This document shows positions 23,233 to 30,382 of a stretch of 46,326 nt of DNA, piece by piece. The notes under the pieces are model-generated. The model had not been told where the DNA came from. It worked only from the letters and a program-made list of their open reading frames with translations, and searched no databases. The stretch is from positions 1-46,326 of IMG/VR virus record IMGVR_UViG_3300037099_000186. The stretch is one strand, 5' to 3'. The position numbers and the translations under genes were made by a program. Every line of letters begins with the position of its first letter. The first letter of the stretch is position 1. This DNA comes from a virus.

Positions 23233-24026
23233 GTTAATCCATTTCCATTCATCACTTGTTGAATTTCAGATTCTGTGATCGGGTAATCAACGCTGTTCGT
23301 TGGATCCTCGACAAGACCAAATCGAAGACGTAATATTGCGGCTTCCTTCGCAGTCAATTCATTTAACACTCCGCGAGCAATTTCGAGCAATTGCTTTTGC
23401 GCAACGTTGTCAAATGGATCGCTTCCAGGACGATCATCCTCAATTCGATCCTCGATCGTGTTGCCTTCGCCTGGTCCTGACAACGGTTGTTGCAGAGAAA
23501 TTGCCTCTCTGCCTGAGTGTATTGTTGCCTTGACGACCGTTTCACTGGCACCGATTATTTCCGTTAGCTCTTCCGTCGTTGGTTCACAACCCATCAATTC
23601 GCGGTAGTCGTCGGCGGCTTGCAACATCTTACGTTGAACCGTCGCTGCGTGTGCAGGCAAGCGAATCGTCTTTTTATTCTTCAGGATGTGCTGACCAATC
23701 GCCTGCTTTATCCACCACGTAGCGTACGTTGAGAACCTGAATCCCTTATCCCACTTGAAGCGTTCAACGGCTTTCATCAGACCGATGTTGCCTTCTTGAA
23801 TGAGATCTTCAATCGGTAGATTGTATTTCTTGAATTTTTTAGCAATAGATACGACAAGCCTGAGGTTACACCTTAGAATCTTATCGCGAACCTTCGTTAC
23901 ATTGACGCCTGATTCATACGCCTGAAATAGTAATACTATTTCTGGATGTGATAGTTGCGGGTATGCGTGTAAGGAATCAAGGTACGAACTTACGATTCCC
24001 TGTTCCTCGCTTCGTTGCATACCCAT
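23229..24026 (-). CDS. Sigma-70 family factor lacking region 4.2
   Basis: 265 residues from ATG 24026 (TGATG overlap with the upstream stop). Region 1.2/2 is complete: [29 protein letters not shown] and [15 protein letters not shown]. Region 3 follows (RLPAHAA to TEELTEIIG). Region 4.1 is present as [15 protein letters not shown], but the protein ends about 25 residues later ([13 protein letters not shown]) without the 4.2 helix-turn-helix that reads the -35 box. T4 gp55 is a precedent for a phage sigma without region 4. A nearby HTH protein (22463-22759) could supply it. Confidence 0.88.
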   Translation of the reverse strand: MGMQRSEEQGIVSSYLDSLHAYPQLSHPEIVLLFQAYESGVNVTKVRDKILRCNLRLVVSIAKKFKKYNLPIEDLIQEGNIGLMKAVERFKWDKGFRFSTYATWWIKQAIGQHILKNKKTIRLPAHAATVQRKMLQAADDYRELMGCEPTTEELTEIIGASETVVKATIHSGREAISLQQPLSGPGEGNTIEDRIEDDRPGSDPFDNVAQKQLLEIARGVLNELTAKEAAILRLRFGLVEDPTNSVDYPITESEIQQVMNGNGLT

Positions 24027-24472
24027 CAACTCCACCTCGGAGGTTTGCCACCTGTGGCAGCATATACGTATGCGTAATTATCGAAGTCAACCTGTGGCAG
24101 ATCATAGTCGGATGCGTTGAATTCCTGTTGAACTTTTCTGTCATATGCAACGTGTCGCTCTCGTCGAACGAAACGTACCTGTTGTTCGCGGCGAGCGTAT
24201 GCAATCTCCTCTTCCCACGGTTTTGCATCATGGTGCGATTCCAACACGCGGTTGCGTTCATCTTCAAGCGTTCGTAAACGAACCACAAGATCATCATCGA
24301 GCATCACGTTAAGATCGTCAGAGGTGATGACATCGGGTGGTTGCACTGCGTAGGTATGTTGCTGCTTATGAAAGTTCGTTACGTTTACGTTTTCGACTTC
24401 GTTTCGCTTTCGAGGCTTCTGCACGGCGTTACCTGTTCTGTGATGCTCGTTGATCGAGCGTTGATCGTTCAA
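24026..24472 (-). CDS. Hypothetical protein, coiled-coil-like
   Basis: 148 residues from TTG 24472. The central part ([20 protein letters not shown] with [20 protein letters not shown]) is a charged coiled coil; the C-terminus is Tyr/Asp rich ([16 protein letters not shown]). It is translationally coupled to the sigma gene. No family is recognised. Confidence 0.6.
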   Translation of the reverse strand: MNDQRSINEHHRTGNAVQKPRKRNEVENVNVTNFHKQQHTYAVQPPDVITSDDLNVMLDDDLVVRLRTLEDERNRVLESHHDAKPWEEEIAYARREQQVRFVRRERHVAYDRKVQQEFNASDYDLPQVDFDNYAYVYAATGGKPPRWS

Positions 24473-24515
24473 AACGATGAAATTGCACTTTACTACACTG
24501 AACGTGTGGTGTTCA

Positions 24516-24860
24516 TCAAAACCCTATTCGTTTCAGCGCAGCATCGACATCCTTATCAAGGACAATTGGTTCAAAGCAAACGTACGTTCTATTGAATATA
24601 TCAAAGCAAACCCGAGGATTCTTGAACGCTTTGTTGGCCATGATTGCTTTGCTCAACCTATCAACGTAACATTGATTGACAACCCATCCATCAACCGACG
24701 GTCGTTTAACGTCAGCTGACCACACGGGTGCAACGTGCACCTCATTTGCGCTTGAATCAAACCAGGAGACGTTCACGTCAACAGGTATCATGCTCACATC
24801 ATAGTTATTGTGTTGCACTTTGATGAAAACTGTGGGATCGGACGGAGTTGCGCCAGTCAT
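24516..24860 (-). CDS. Hypothetical protein
   Basis: 114 residues, beta-rich N-terminal half (VFIKVQHNNYDVSMIPVDVN) and a helical C-terminus (LSKAIMANKAFKN, DKDVDAALKRIGF). It sits between tRNA-Lys and the sigma operon, and may be the first gene of that operon. No family is recognised. Confidence 0.6.
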   Translation of the reverse strand: MTGATPSDPTVFIKVQHNNYDVSMIPVDVNVSWFDSSANEVHVAPVWSADVKRPSVDGWVVNQCYVDRLSKAIMANKAFKNPRVCFDIFNRTYVCFEPIVLDKDVDAALKRIGF

Positions 24861-24910
24861 CTTCCATATACGAATCCGGATGGAGATTCTTCTCTTGAAC
24901 TACGATCCCA

Positions 24911-24986
24911 TGGAGAGGAAAGGTGGAGTTGAACCACCGACCCTACGCTTAAAATGCGTATGCTCTTCTTCCTGAGCTATTTCCTC
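24911..24986 (-). tRNA. tRNA-Lys(TTT)
   Basis: 76 nt including an encoded CCA. The acceptor is GAGGAAA/TTTCCTC, the D arm is built on AGCTC/GAGC, the anticodon stem-loop TACGC-ATTTTAA-GCGTA gives anticodon TTT, and the T arm is GGTGG-TTCAACT-CCACC. The discriminator is T, which is unusual. Confidence 0.92.
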
Positions 24987-24995
24987 GTGATTAGT

Positions 24996-25024
24996 ACAAT
25001 ATAACACTTTCATAGGTTGTACAC
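24996..25024 (-). promoter_or_regulatory. Phage promoter for tRNA-Lys (GTGTAC-17-TATTGT)
   Basis: -35 GTGTAC, 17 bp, -10 TATTGT, 9 nt before the first base of tRNA-Lys. It lies between the two tRNA genes. Confidence 0.5.
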
Positions 25025-25041
25025 TGGTTTTGTGAACTTTG

Positions 25042-25123
25042 TGGAACGTTCGTGAGTCGAACACGATTGGCTGAAAGCATGAGGGTTACAACCTCACCCA
25101 GAACCCTACTGGTCTAACGTTCC
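25042..25123 (-). tRNA. tRNA-Tyr(GTA)
   Basis: 82 nt. The acceptor is GGAACGT/ACGTTCC, the anticodon arm TGAGG-TTGTAAC-CCTCA gives anticodon GTA, the variable region of about 13 nt has a two-base stem (short type II), and the T arm is TCGTG-TTCGACT-CACGA. No CCA is encoded. The D arm (CCAG/CTGG) is slightly irregular. Confidence 0.85.
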
Positions 25124-25133
25124 ATTGAAGTAT

Positions 25134-25162
25134 AGTATACACCGACTCTCAAAATTGTACAC
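25134..25162 (-). promoter_or_regulatory. Phage promoter for tRNA-Tyr (GTGTAC-17-TATACT)
   Basis: -35 GTGTAC, 17 bp, near-consensus -10 TATACT, 10 nt before tRNA-Tyr. Confidence 0.6.
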
Positions 25163-25189
25163 TTTGTGTGTAGTTCAGGCGACACATGT

Positions 25190-25352
25190 CTTTGTGCTTT
25201 GCGTAGAGCAACCACTCCGGTGTCAATCAAGAATAAAGCTCATCGGTGATCGAGACGAGGATCACATGTTGAACATCGATTGGAATCCAACGATTCATCT
25301 GGGCCAAGCATAGTTTCTCATTTTCGAAAATGTGTTGAAAATATATACCCAT
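25190..25352 (-). pseudogene. Decayed array-family copy (cluster 2, last copy)
   Basis: Recognisable core fragments (MNRWIPIDVQ, ILVSITDELYS, LTPE) are present, but the start region is eroded (IKWVY without MKPGDL), the WST segment is shifted out of frame, and the Trp codon of SWLTPE is TGA. One degenerate 13-bp repeat (GCGTAGAGCAACC) remains at its left end. Confidence 0.7.
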
Positions 25353-25616
25353 TTAATCGAAACACTTCATAACGCGTGGAATAACCATGACACGAATGCT
25401 CGAATTTTGGACGTAGACCGTGTCATACACAAGCGCACGGAACAACCCATTTGGTGTCAACCAAGAATAGAACTCGTCGGTGATTGAGATGAGAACGGTG
25501 GGTTGAATGCCGATTGAAATCCAATAATTCATTAGTGATGAATAAAGTTCGGTATCTTCGAAAACAGGTTGAGAATCATATTCATACACCCACTCGATGA
25601 GGTCGCCAGGTTTCAT
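25353..25616 (-). CDS. Array-family small protein, cluster 2 copy A
   Basis: 87 residues. Core MKPGDLIEWVY, SQPVFEDTELYSS, WISIGIQP, ISITDEFYSWLTPNGLF. This copy diverges (YSSLM for WSTPM, FRALVYD for FHARVDD) and its tail VMKCFD no longer encodes the GGAGAA site, in keeping with the dead gene behind it. The variable segment is TVYVQNSSIRVM, then VIPR. Confidence 0.65.
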   Translation of the reverse strand: MKPGDLIEWVYEYDSQPVFEDTELYSSLMNYWISIGIQPTVLISITDEFYSWLTPNGLFRALVYDTVYVQNSSIRVMVIPRVMKCFD

Positions 25617-25876
25617 CGATGTTCTCCGACAATGCGCGGAACAACCACCTCGTGTTGCTCGTCGTCGGAGTAGCCAGTCGCATCATCTGCACGCGCGTGG
25701 AACAAACCATTCGGGTTCAGCCACACATAAAACTCGTCGGTGATCGAAATGAGGATCGTAGGATGAATGCCGACTGGAATCCAGCATTGCATCGGCGTTG
25801 ACCAATACACCTCATTTTCGAGAACGGGTTGAGAATTATATTGATACACCCATTCGATGAGATCGCCTGGTTTCAT
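25613..25876 (-). CDS. Array-family small protein, cluster 2 copy B
   Basis: 87 residues, a canonical copy: MKPGDLIEWVYQYNSQPV, WSTPMQCW, ISITDEFYVWLNPNGLFHA, variable segment ATGYSDDEQHEV, then VVPRIVGEHR. ATG 25876 and its stop both form ATGA overlaps with the neighbours. The DNA of the VGEHR tail provides GGAGAACATCG-ATG to copy A. Confidence 0.75.
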   Translation of the reverse strand: MKPGDLIEWVYQYNSQPVLENEVYWSTPMQCWIPVGIHPTILISITDEFYVWLNPNGLFHARADDATGYSDDEQHEVVVPRIVGEHR

Positions 25877-26136
25877 CGAGGTTCTCCGACAATGCGCGGA
25901 ACAACATGCATTGCGAACTTGCGCTTTGTTCCTAACGTCGCGTCATCCACACACACGCTGAACAACCCCTCGGGGGTCAACCAAGAATAGAACTCATCGG
26001 TTATCGAGACGAGCATCATTGGTTGAATATCGACAGGAATCCAACGTTGCATCGGCGTTGACCAGATTTCGATTTCTTCGCGAACGGGTCGAGAATTATA
26101 TTGATACACCCATTCAATCAAATCACCTGGTTTCAT
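25873..26136 (-). CDS. Array-family small protein, cluster 2 copy C
   Basis: 87 residues: MKPGDLIEWVYQYNSRPV, WSTPMQRW, VSITDEFYSWLTPEGLF, then SVCVDD where other copies have HARVDD, because the repeat here reads ACGCTGAACAACC. The variable segment is ATLGTKRKFAMH, followed by VVPRIVGEPR. ATGA overlap with copy B. Confidence 0.75.
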   Translation of the reverse strand: MKPGDLIEWVYQYNSRPVREEIEIWSTPMQRWIPVDIQPMMLVSITDEFYSWLTPEGLFSVCVDDATLGTKRKFAMHVVPRIVGEPR

Positions 26137-26157
26137 CTATGTTCTCCGACACTCATA

Positions 26158-26415
26158 TCATCCCTGCACGCGTGGAACAACCGGCCGCGTGGGCATGGAA
26201 CGGGTACCTGGACCGCACGTGTCATTCACGCGCACGCTGAACAACCCCTTCGGTGTCAGCCACGTGTAGAATTCGTCGGTGATTGAAATGAGCATCATGG
26301 GATGAACACCGATTGGAATCCAACGATTCATCGGTGTTGACCATATTTGTTCACTATTGTAAACAATGTGAGAATTATATTGATATACCCATTCAATCAA
26401 ATCACCTGGTTTCAT
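26158..26415 (-). CDS. Array-family small protein, cluster 2 copy D (first of array)
   Basis: 85 residues from ATG 26415 (TAATG overlap with the gene upstream). Core MKPGDLIEWVYQYNS, WSTPMNRWIPIGVHP, ISITDEFYTWLTPKGLF. The variable segment is TCGPGTRSMPTRP. It stops early after VVPRVQG; the 21 nt between its stop and the next ATG still contain GTCGGAGAACATAG, so the ribosome site is kept although it is no longer coding. Confidence 0.74.
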   Translation of the reverse strand: MKPGDLIEWVYQYNSHIVYNSEQIWSTPMNRWIPIGVHPMMLISITDEFYTWLTPKGLFSVRVNDTCGPGTRSMPTRPVVPRVQG

Positions 26416-26684
26416 TACCATAAATCCTCTGAGAACAGCATTTGTGCCCTTATGTTGTCAACGTTTTTGACCTGTCCACACGCAAGCGCAATGCTCAATG
26501 CATCTTTTCTTGACAAGAAATTTTCATTATCATCCAAGAATCCTTGTTCCTTGTCGCCATCCTCATCGATGTAACTGCATCCTGGGTTTTGTGATGCAAT
26601 CATCATCAGAACGTTGTGATGTCTGTTCGGTCTTGGGAGGCTATACGTCTTTCCTCGAAATCGAACTGCAACATGCGTTATCAT
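26415..26684 (-). CDS. Conserved phage-type hypothetical protein
   Basis: 89 residues from ATG 26684 (ATG 26726 would add 14). The pattern ITHVAVRFRGKTYSLPRPNR with HHNVLMMIA, then QGFLDDNENFLSRKDALSIA and a C-terminal LFSEDLW, is shared with many phage hypotheticals of unknown role. It heads the cluster 2 transcript. Confidence 0.7.
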   Translation of the reverse strand: MITHVAVRFRGKTYSLPRPNRHHNVLMMIASQNPGCSYIDEDGDKEQGFLDDNENFLSRKDALSIALACGQVKNVDNIRAQMLFSEDLW

Positions 26685-26768
26685 GCATTCATTGTAAGCC
26701 CGAAGAGAACAAACTTTCACAGCCATGAACAACGATGGTCAGCATATTGTACGATAAAAAACAAGAAA

Positions 26769-27701
26769 ATGAGCGTACCTACAATTCATATTCATTCGTG
26801 TAGCGATAAAAGAACGACAGAATACGTAAAATTCATGTGGTCTGTGATGAGGGAATTCGCAAATCACTCCGAAGCGCTAAAGTTGTCTGTACAATGCGAT
26901 TGTCACGCAACGGCCGAACGTTTATCAACGTTACCCAACGTTCGATCGTATTTTGGTCAGAGCGATGTTCTTGGAGGAGGTCGCAACGTTGGTGGATCAA
27001 TACAACACGGATTGCTTCTTGAACGTGCTCTAACGCTCGTCGATGATGGTGATATACACATCATCGCTGATTCTGATACGTCGATTCTGGCAAAGGGTTG
27101 GGATGATTACATTCGTTTGCAATTGTTAGACGTAGGTGTTGGTGTTGTTGGTCCAACTTTTGAAGAAATTGGTGGATTTAGCTCAGGTTACGATAAGGTG
27201 CAAATGTTCAAGAAGATTCCATACACGGCGTGGTTTGCAATGTCACCAATGCATAATTGGCACGATCTTAAGGTGATGTCAGATAAACAACGAACGATTC
27301 TCATTGAAAACGAAGACATGGCGAACGTTTATAACCTTCCCGTTGGTCATAGCTTGCTTCTTGACGTTGGATGGCAAATACCACAATATTTACACGATCA
27401 TAAAATAAGCTACGTTGGATGGCCTCAACTCAAGGGTAGCAAGACCGCTACGGTGATCAAGGGTCTCAACGATTATCACGAGGAGTACCACGTTGATAAC
27501 GACGTTCCGTTCCTCGTACACCAACGTGGGAGCAGGAACCATCCGTTCAGGTTGGCTGACTCAGCAATCTTCTATGAAGCTGTTGATAGGTGGCTCGAAC
27601 AGGAACGTAAACGTGATGCTCGCTGGACGTGGAAACCCAATGAATCAAATTCACATGTTCTACAACGAATGATTGAAATTTCTAATTCACACGTGAAGTA
27701 A
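26769..27701 (+). CDS. Glycosyltransferase-like protein with ADSDT motif
   Basis: 310 residues, the only clear plus-strand gene of the central region; start ATG 26769. It contains IHIIADSDTSIL (DxD-type motif, residues 97-108) followed by GWDD, and near the C-terminus VPFLVHQRGSRNHPFR with FYEAVDRWL. The same blocks occur in the gene at 31038-31802, so the two are paralogs of a GT-A-like sugar transferase. It overlaps the convergent DUF1003 gene by 20 bp. The substrate is unknown. Confidence 0.65.
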   Translation: MSVPTIHIHSCSDKRTTEYVKFMWSVMREFANHSEALKLSVQCDCHATAERLSTLPNVRSYFGQSDVLGGGRNVGGSIQHGLLLERALTLVDDGDIHIIADSDTSILAKGWDDYIRLQLLDVGVGVVGPTFEEIGGFSSGYDKVQMFKKIPYTAWFAMSPMHNWHDLKVMSDKQRTILIENEDMANVYNLPVGHSLLLDVGWQIPQYLHDHKISYVGWPQLKGSKTATVIKGLNDYHEEYHVDNDVPFLVHQRGSRNHPFRLADSAIFYEAVDRWLEQERKRDARWTWKPNESNSHVLQRMIEISNSHVK

Positions 27702-28077
27702 GATTTTCATTGAGGCGGGCAACCACTTCATCCAACCTGCGTTCAATTCGTTGCATTCTTTCGTTTGTATCGATGTCAAGAACGTGGTCGTGGTTCAACG
27801 TGCGACGATCACTTTCTCCCTGCCTTACCTGTGCCATCAATATCATCGGTGCCATGTACGCAGCCTGAAGCGACAACACCAGGTTCAATAAAATGAACGG
27901 ATATGGATCGAACTTTACGATATGAACGTAGTTCAAGCACACCCACAAACATATTCCAATCGTTTGGGCAATTATGAACCATAGGTTTCCAATGATGTTA
28001 ACAACGAATTCCGCTATTCGTTGCGTAAACGTTGGTTCAACTGCATCGTTGATCGATTGTTGCAACTGCACGGTCAT
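27682..28077 (-). CDS. DUF1003-like membrane protein
   Basis: 131 residues from ATG 28077. Two membrane helices, with the family-typical FDPYPFILLNLVLSLQAAYM followed by APMILMAQVRQ and a DR pair; the C-terminus is a coiled coil (ERMQRIERRLDEVVARLNE). DUF1003 proteins are of unknown function and sometimes occur in phages. It is convergent with the glycosyltransferase. Confidence 0.8.
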   Translation of the reverse strand: MTVQLQQSINDAVEPTFTQRIAEFVVNIIGNLWFIIAQTIGICLWVCLNYVHIVKFDPYPFILLNLVLSLQAAYMAPMILMAQVRQGESDRRTLNHDHVLDIDTNERMQRIERRLDEVVARLNENLTSRVN

Positions 28078-28089
28078 CAATCTCTCAAT

Positions 28090-28428
28090 TTATGATTGTA
28101 CGCTACACTTCACCCATGATAAAATGTCATGCATTAACGCATCGCATCGATCAATTGATGTTTGTCTATCATCACATGAAGGTTCAAAAACAAAGTAATC
28201 AAACGTTTCGTTACATTCTGATATTACGTGCTTATCAGCAATTTTACAGTGAAATTTCGTTTCATATGCATTGATTACCTCATCGATGCCATCGATTGGA
28301 TCGTGAACAACGTCATCGCTGTTCACCGGTAGCTCGAACGTGCAGTTTGCAATCGTTGGTAGACCATCAACGTCAATTGGATCACCGTAACACGCTCGAA
28401 CCCGCAGAACGAAGCTACCCTTTGTCAT
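28090..28428 (-). CDS. Hypothetical protein
   Basis: 112 residues with six Cys scattered through it, beta-rich at the N-terminus (SFVLRVRACYG) and ending in a helix (DALMHDILSWVKC). Its ATG is 6 nt from a -10 element. No family is recognised. Confidence 0.58.
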   Translation of the reverse strand: MTKGSFVLRVRACYGDPIDVDGLPTIANCTFELPVNSDDVVHDPIDGIDEVINAYETKFHCKIADKHVISECNETFDYFVFEPSCDDRQTSIDRCDALMHDILSWVKCSVQS

Positions 28429-28434
28429 GTTAAC

Positions 28435-28463
28435 ACAGTATCATTCGCTCGAACGGTATGCAC
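28435..28463 (-). promoter_or_regulatory. Phage promoter (GTGCAT-17-TACTGT)
   Basis: -35 GTGCAT, 17 bp, -10 TACTGT, then 6 nt to ATG 28428; predicted leaderless. Confidence 0.45.
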
Positions 28464-28473
28464 TGTAACGCCT

Positions 28474-29421
28474 CTATTCTTCGTTGTCCTTTGTTTCTTG
28501 TTCTGAGTTCTCGTCGTCAGAGGGTTCTTCTACAAACGATTCATCTTCATTATCACTTCCGCCATTCACATCTTCTGATCCCTCGGTACCCTTTGGTTTG
28601 TTGGCACCAAGAACTTCGCCAGTGTTGCTACCTGCATTAAGAGACCATATTTCAGGCGTTTTTCTCGCAGCAACTCCCTTCTCGCCGCTCGCCGCTGGTG
28701 GTGTTGTTCCGTCAGTGGGACCCTTCGGAGAATGAAAACCAAGTTGCTTGTATGGATCGTCTCCCCTGAATGGATCGCCATCTCCACCTGCAGGCCTACC
28801 AGGTGATCTGTACCACGTTCCTTGAATGTACGATCCATCACCGTGATCCTTCGCAGCATCAAAATCGCTGTAGAATCCATGCGGTGGTTTTAACGGATCA
28901 ACCATTCCTGCTCCGACAGGAGATTCTTGTATACGAAAACGTTTCTGCTTCATGAAACGTTGAATTTCTTTGCTCAACCAATCGCTTTCACGCTCTAAAC
29001 GTTCACCGTAAAATCCCGCCTTTGGCTTTTCCTCGGGAGGACTACCCAAACAAGTCACATCGTTGTTTCGTAGGTGCTGTGAAATCTCACCCTCTCCATC
29101 AGTGAATTCTGGGTCCTTTATTCCTGGACCCATTCCATCGCCGATCATTCTGTCGTCAGTTTCGTCCAGATCGGGTCCGTTATCACCCGTTGGATCACCA
29201 ATTCGATCAGCGTCGCGTGGATCAAGCGGTTCACCCTCAGTTGGATCCCAACGTCCAGGTACCCACGATTCCTCGTCCAACGAGGCGCTCTTCGGCAATT
29301 CGTTGGGTAGGTGACCTGGAACTGTTGCATCGTCATCCGTCGGTGCAGATGGTGATGTCGTCCGTGTCATCGACACGGCTTCATTGATGTACGATCGAAG
29401 CAAACCTAACTTTACTATCAC
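28474..29421 (-). CDS. Acidic disordered protein with LRxxIxEA N-terminus, putative virion protein
   Basis: 315 residues from GTG 29421. The first 16 residues (IVKLGLLRSYINEAV) resemble the start of the protein at 8850-9152; the rest is rich in Asp, Glu, Gly and Pro and almost surely disordered, with an acidic tail (DDENSEQETKDNEE). Proteins of this build in large phages are often virion or scaffold components, but nothing specific is recognised here. Confidence 0.6.
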   Translation of the reverse strand: MIVKLGLLRSYINEAVSMTRTTSPSAPTDDDATVPGHLPNELPKSASLDEESWVPGRWDPTEGEPLDPRDADRIGDPTGDNGPDLDETDDRMIGDGMGPGIKDPEFTDGEGEISQHLRNNDVTCLGSPPEEKPKAGFYGERLERESDWLSKEIQRFMKQKRFRIQESPVGAGMVDPLKPPHGFYSDFDAAKDHGDGSYIQGTWYRSPGRPAGGDGDPFRGDDPYKQLGFHSPKGPTDGTTPPAASGEKGVAARKTPEIWSLNAGSNTGEVLGANKPKGTEGSEDVNGGSDNEDESFVEEPSDDENSEQETKDNEE

Positions 29422-29429
29422 GCATATAA

Positions 29430-29714
29430 CTAGGTTCGTCTATTCGTCCACCAGGGTTCGGGTAACAACCGCTCGAACTCAAATGGCTTCTTGTTCTTCA
29501 CATTCACCATCACGTATCTACCAGCGATGCAATGAACTTTAGCCAGGTGTCGTTCTCTACACCCCCATCTCTTATATTTCACTTTAACCATCTTGAGTTC
29601 AAATAACTGCGAATGCATGAACTGTAAACTCGCCGAATGATAATCACCAAAATTCCTAAAATCTAGCGCGTGTTTACAAGCGATGTACGTTCCACGATCT
29701 ATTTTGTTTTTCAC
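29430..29714 (-). CDS. Hypothetical basic protein
   Basis: 94 residues from GTG 29714 with AAAGGAA upstream. Basic and beta-rich (MVKVKYKRWGCRERHLAKVH, GRYVMVNVKNKKPFEFE), possibly an SH3- or KOW-like fold. The AT-rich 29715-29785 upstream probably holds its promoter, but I see no phage-type -35. Confidence 0.5.
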   Translation of the reverse strand: MKNKIDRGTYIACKHALDFRNFGDYHSASLQFMHSQLFELKMVKVKYKRWGCRERHLAKVHCIAGRYVMVNVKNKKPFEFERLLPEPWWTNRRT

Positions 29715-29785
29715 CTAAATTTTCCTTTGTTGAATACAAAAACACAAAAATAATTCAATTGTTTTACTTTGTACGTTTTATATTG

Positions 29786-29986
29786 CTATTTACAGTGTTT
29801 ATTCCAAAGAACGTTGATGGTGTTGATACCATCATTTGACGTAACAATTCCCAATCCTGGATGCAATCCGAGATGATTTACTCCATCGCTATATAATAAC
29901 AACGTTCCTGGTGAATACGTCTTTATATCAGTGATGAGGCGTTCATGTTCCTCGCTAGCACGTGCTCTAACAATATCAAACGTCAA
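29786..29986 (-). CDS. Small hypothetical protein
   Basis: 66 residues from TTG 29986, preceded by GAGGG at a good distance. The body has a beta-hairpin look (GTLLLYSDGVNHLGLHPGLG, then GIVTSNDG). No family is recognised; it could be a small SH3-like domain. Confidence 0.45.
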   Translation of the reverse strand: MTFDIVRARASEEHERLITDIKTYSPGTLLLYSDGVNHLGLHPGLGIVTSNDGINTINVLWNKHCK

Positions 29987-30088
29987 TATACAGCCCTCAA
30001 ACCGCCCATAAAGCGTTCTTCACGATGTACGTATTGGAACCATTGAACACGTTGAAGTGATGTTTGTGAGAACATGGTGTGTTGACTG

Positions 30089-30343
30089 TCACCGATCCCA
30101 CTTAGGTGATGGTCGTGGCTGTTCGAACGTAACAACGATCGTTCTATCATCACCACGACATTCACGAAACCCTTCATCGGTCGTTATTTCAACGCTTAAG
30201 TCAAGCGTTGGTGACGTTCGCTGCACGTGTGTAACGCAGACTAGGTACGTCTGTTGCATCGAATGTTGTTGCACGGGCAACACGTTTTCTGAACAACTAA
30301 AAAGCGTGAATGCTACAGAAACGAAGCTCGTTAGATTTTTCAT
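30089..30343 (-). CDS. Putative lipoprotein
   Basis: 84 residues from ATG 30343 (ATG 30358 is possible). The signal MKNLTSFVSVAFTLFSC ends in a lipobox-like LFSC. The mature part is a small beta-rich domain with two further Cys. The function is unknown; it adds to the set of exported phage proteins in this window. Confidence 0.55.
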   Translation of the reverse strand: MKNLTSFVSVAFTLFSCSENVLPVQQHSMQQTYLVCVTHVQRTSPTLDLSVEITTDEGFRECRGDDRTIVVTFEQPRPSPKWDR

Positions 30344-30382
30344 CGTTTGTGTGACCATAACGTACCATGTTAGCGTGCTGTG

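Noticed and set aside
29983-30177. Minus-strand 64-residue frame
   Set aside because: It overlaps the better supported lipoprotein gene and has no recognisable feature.
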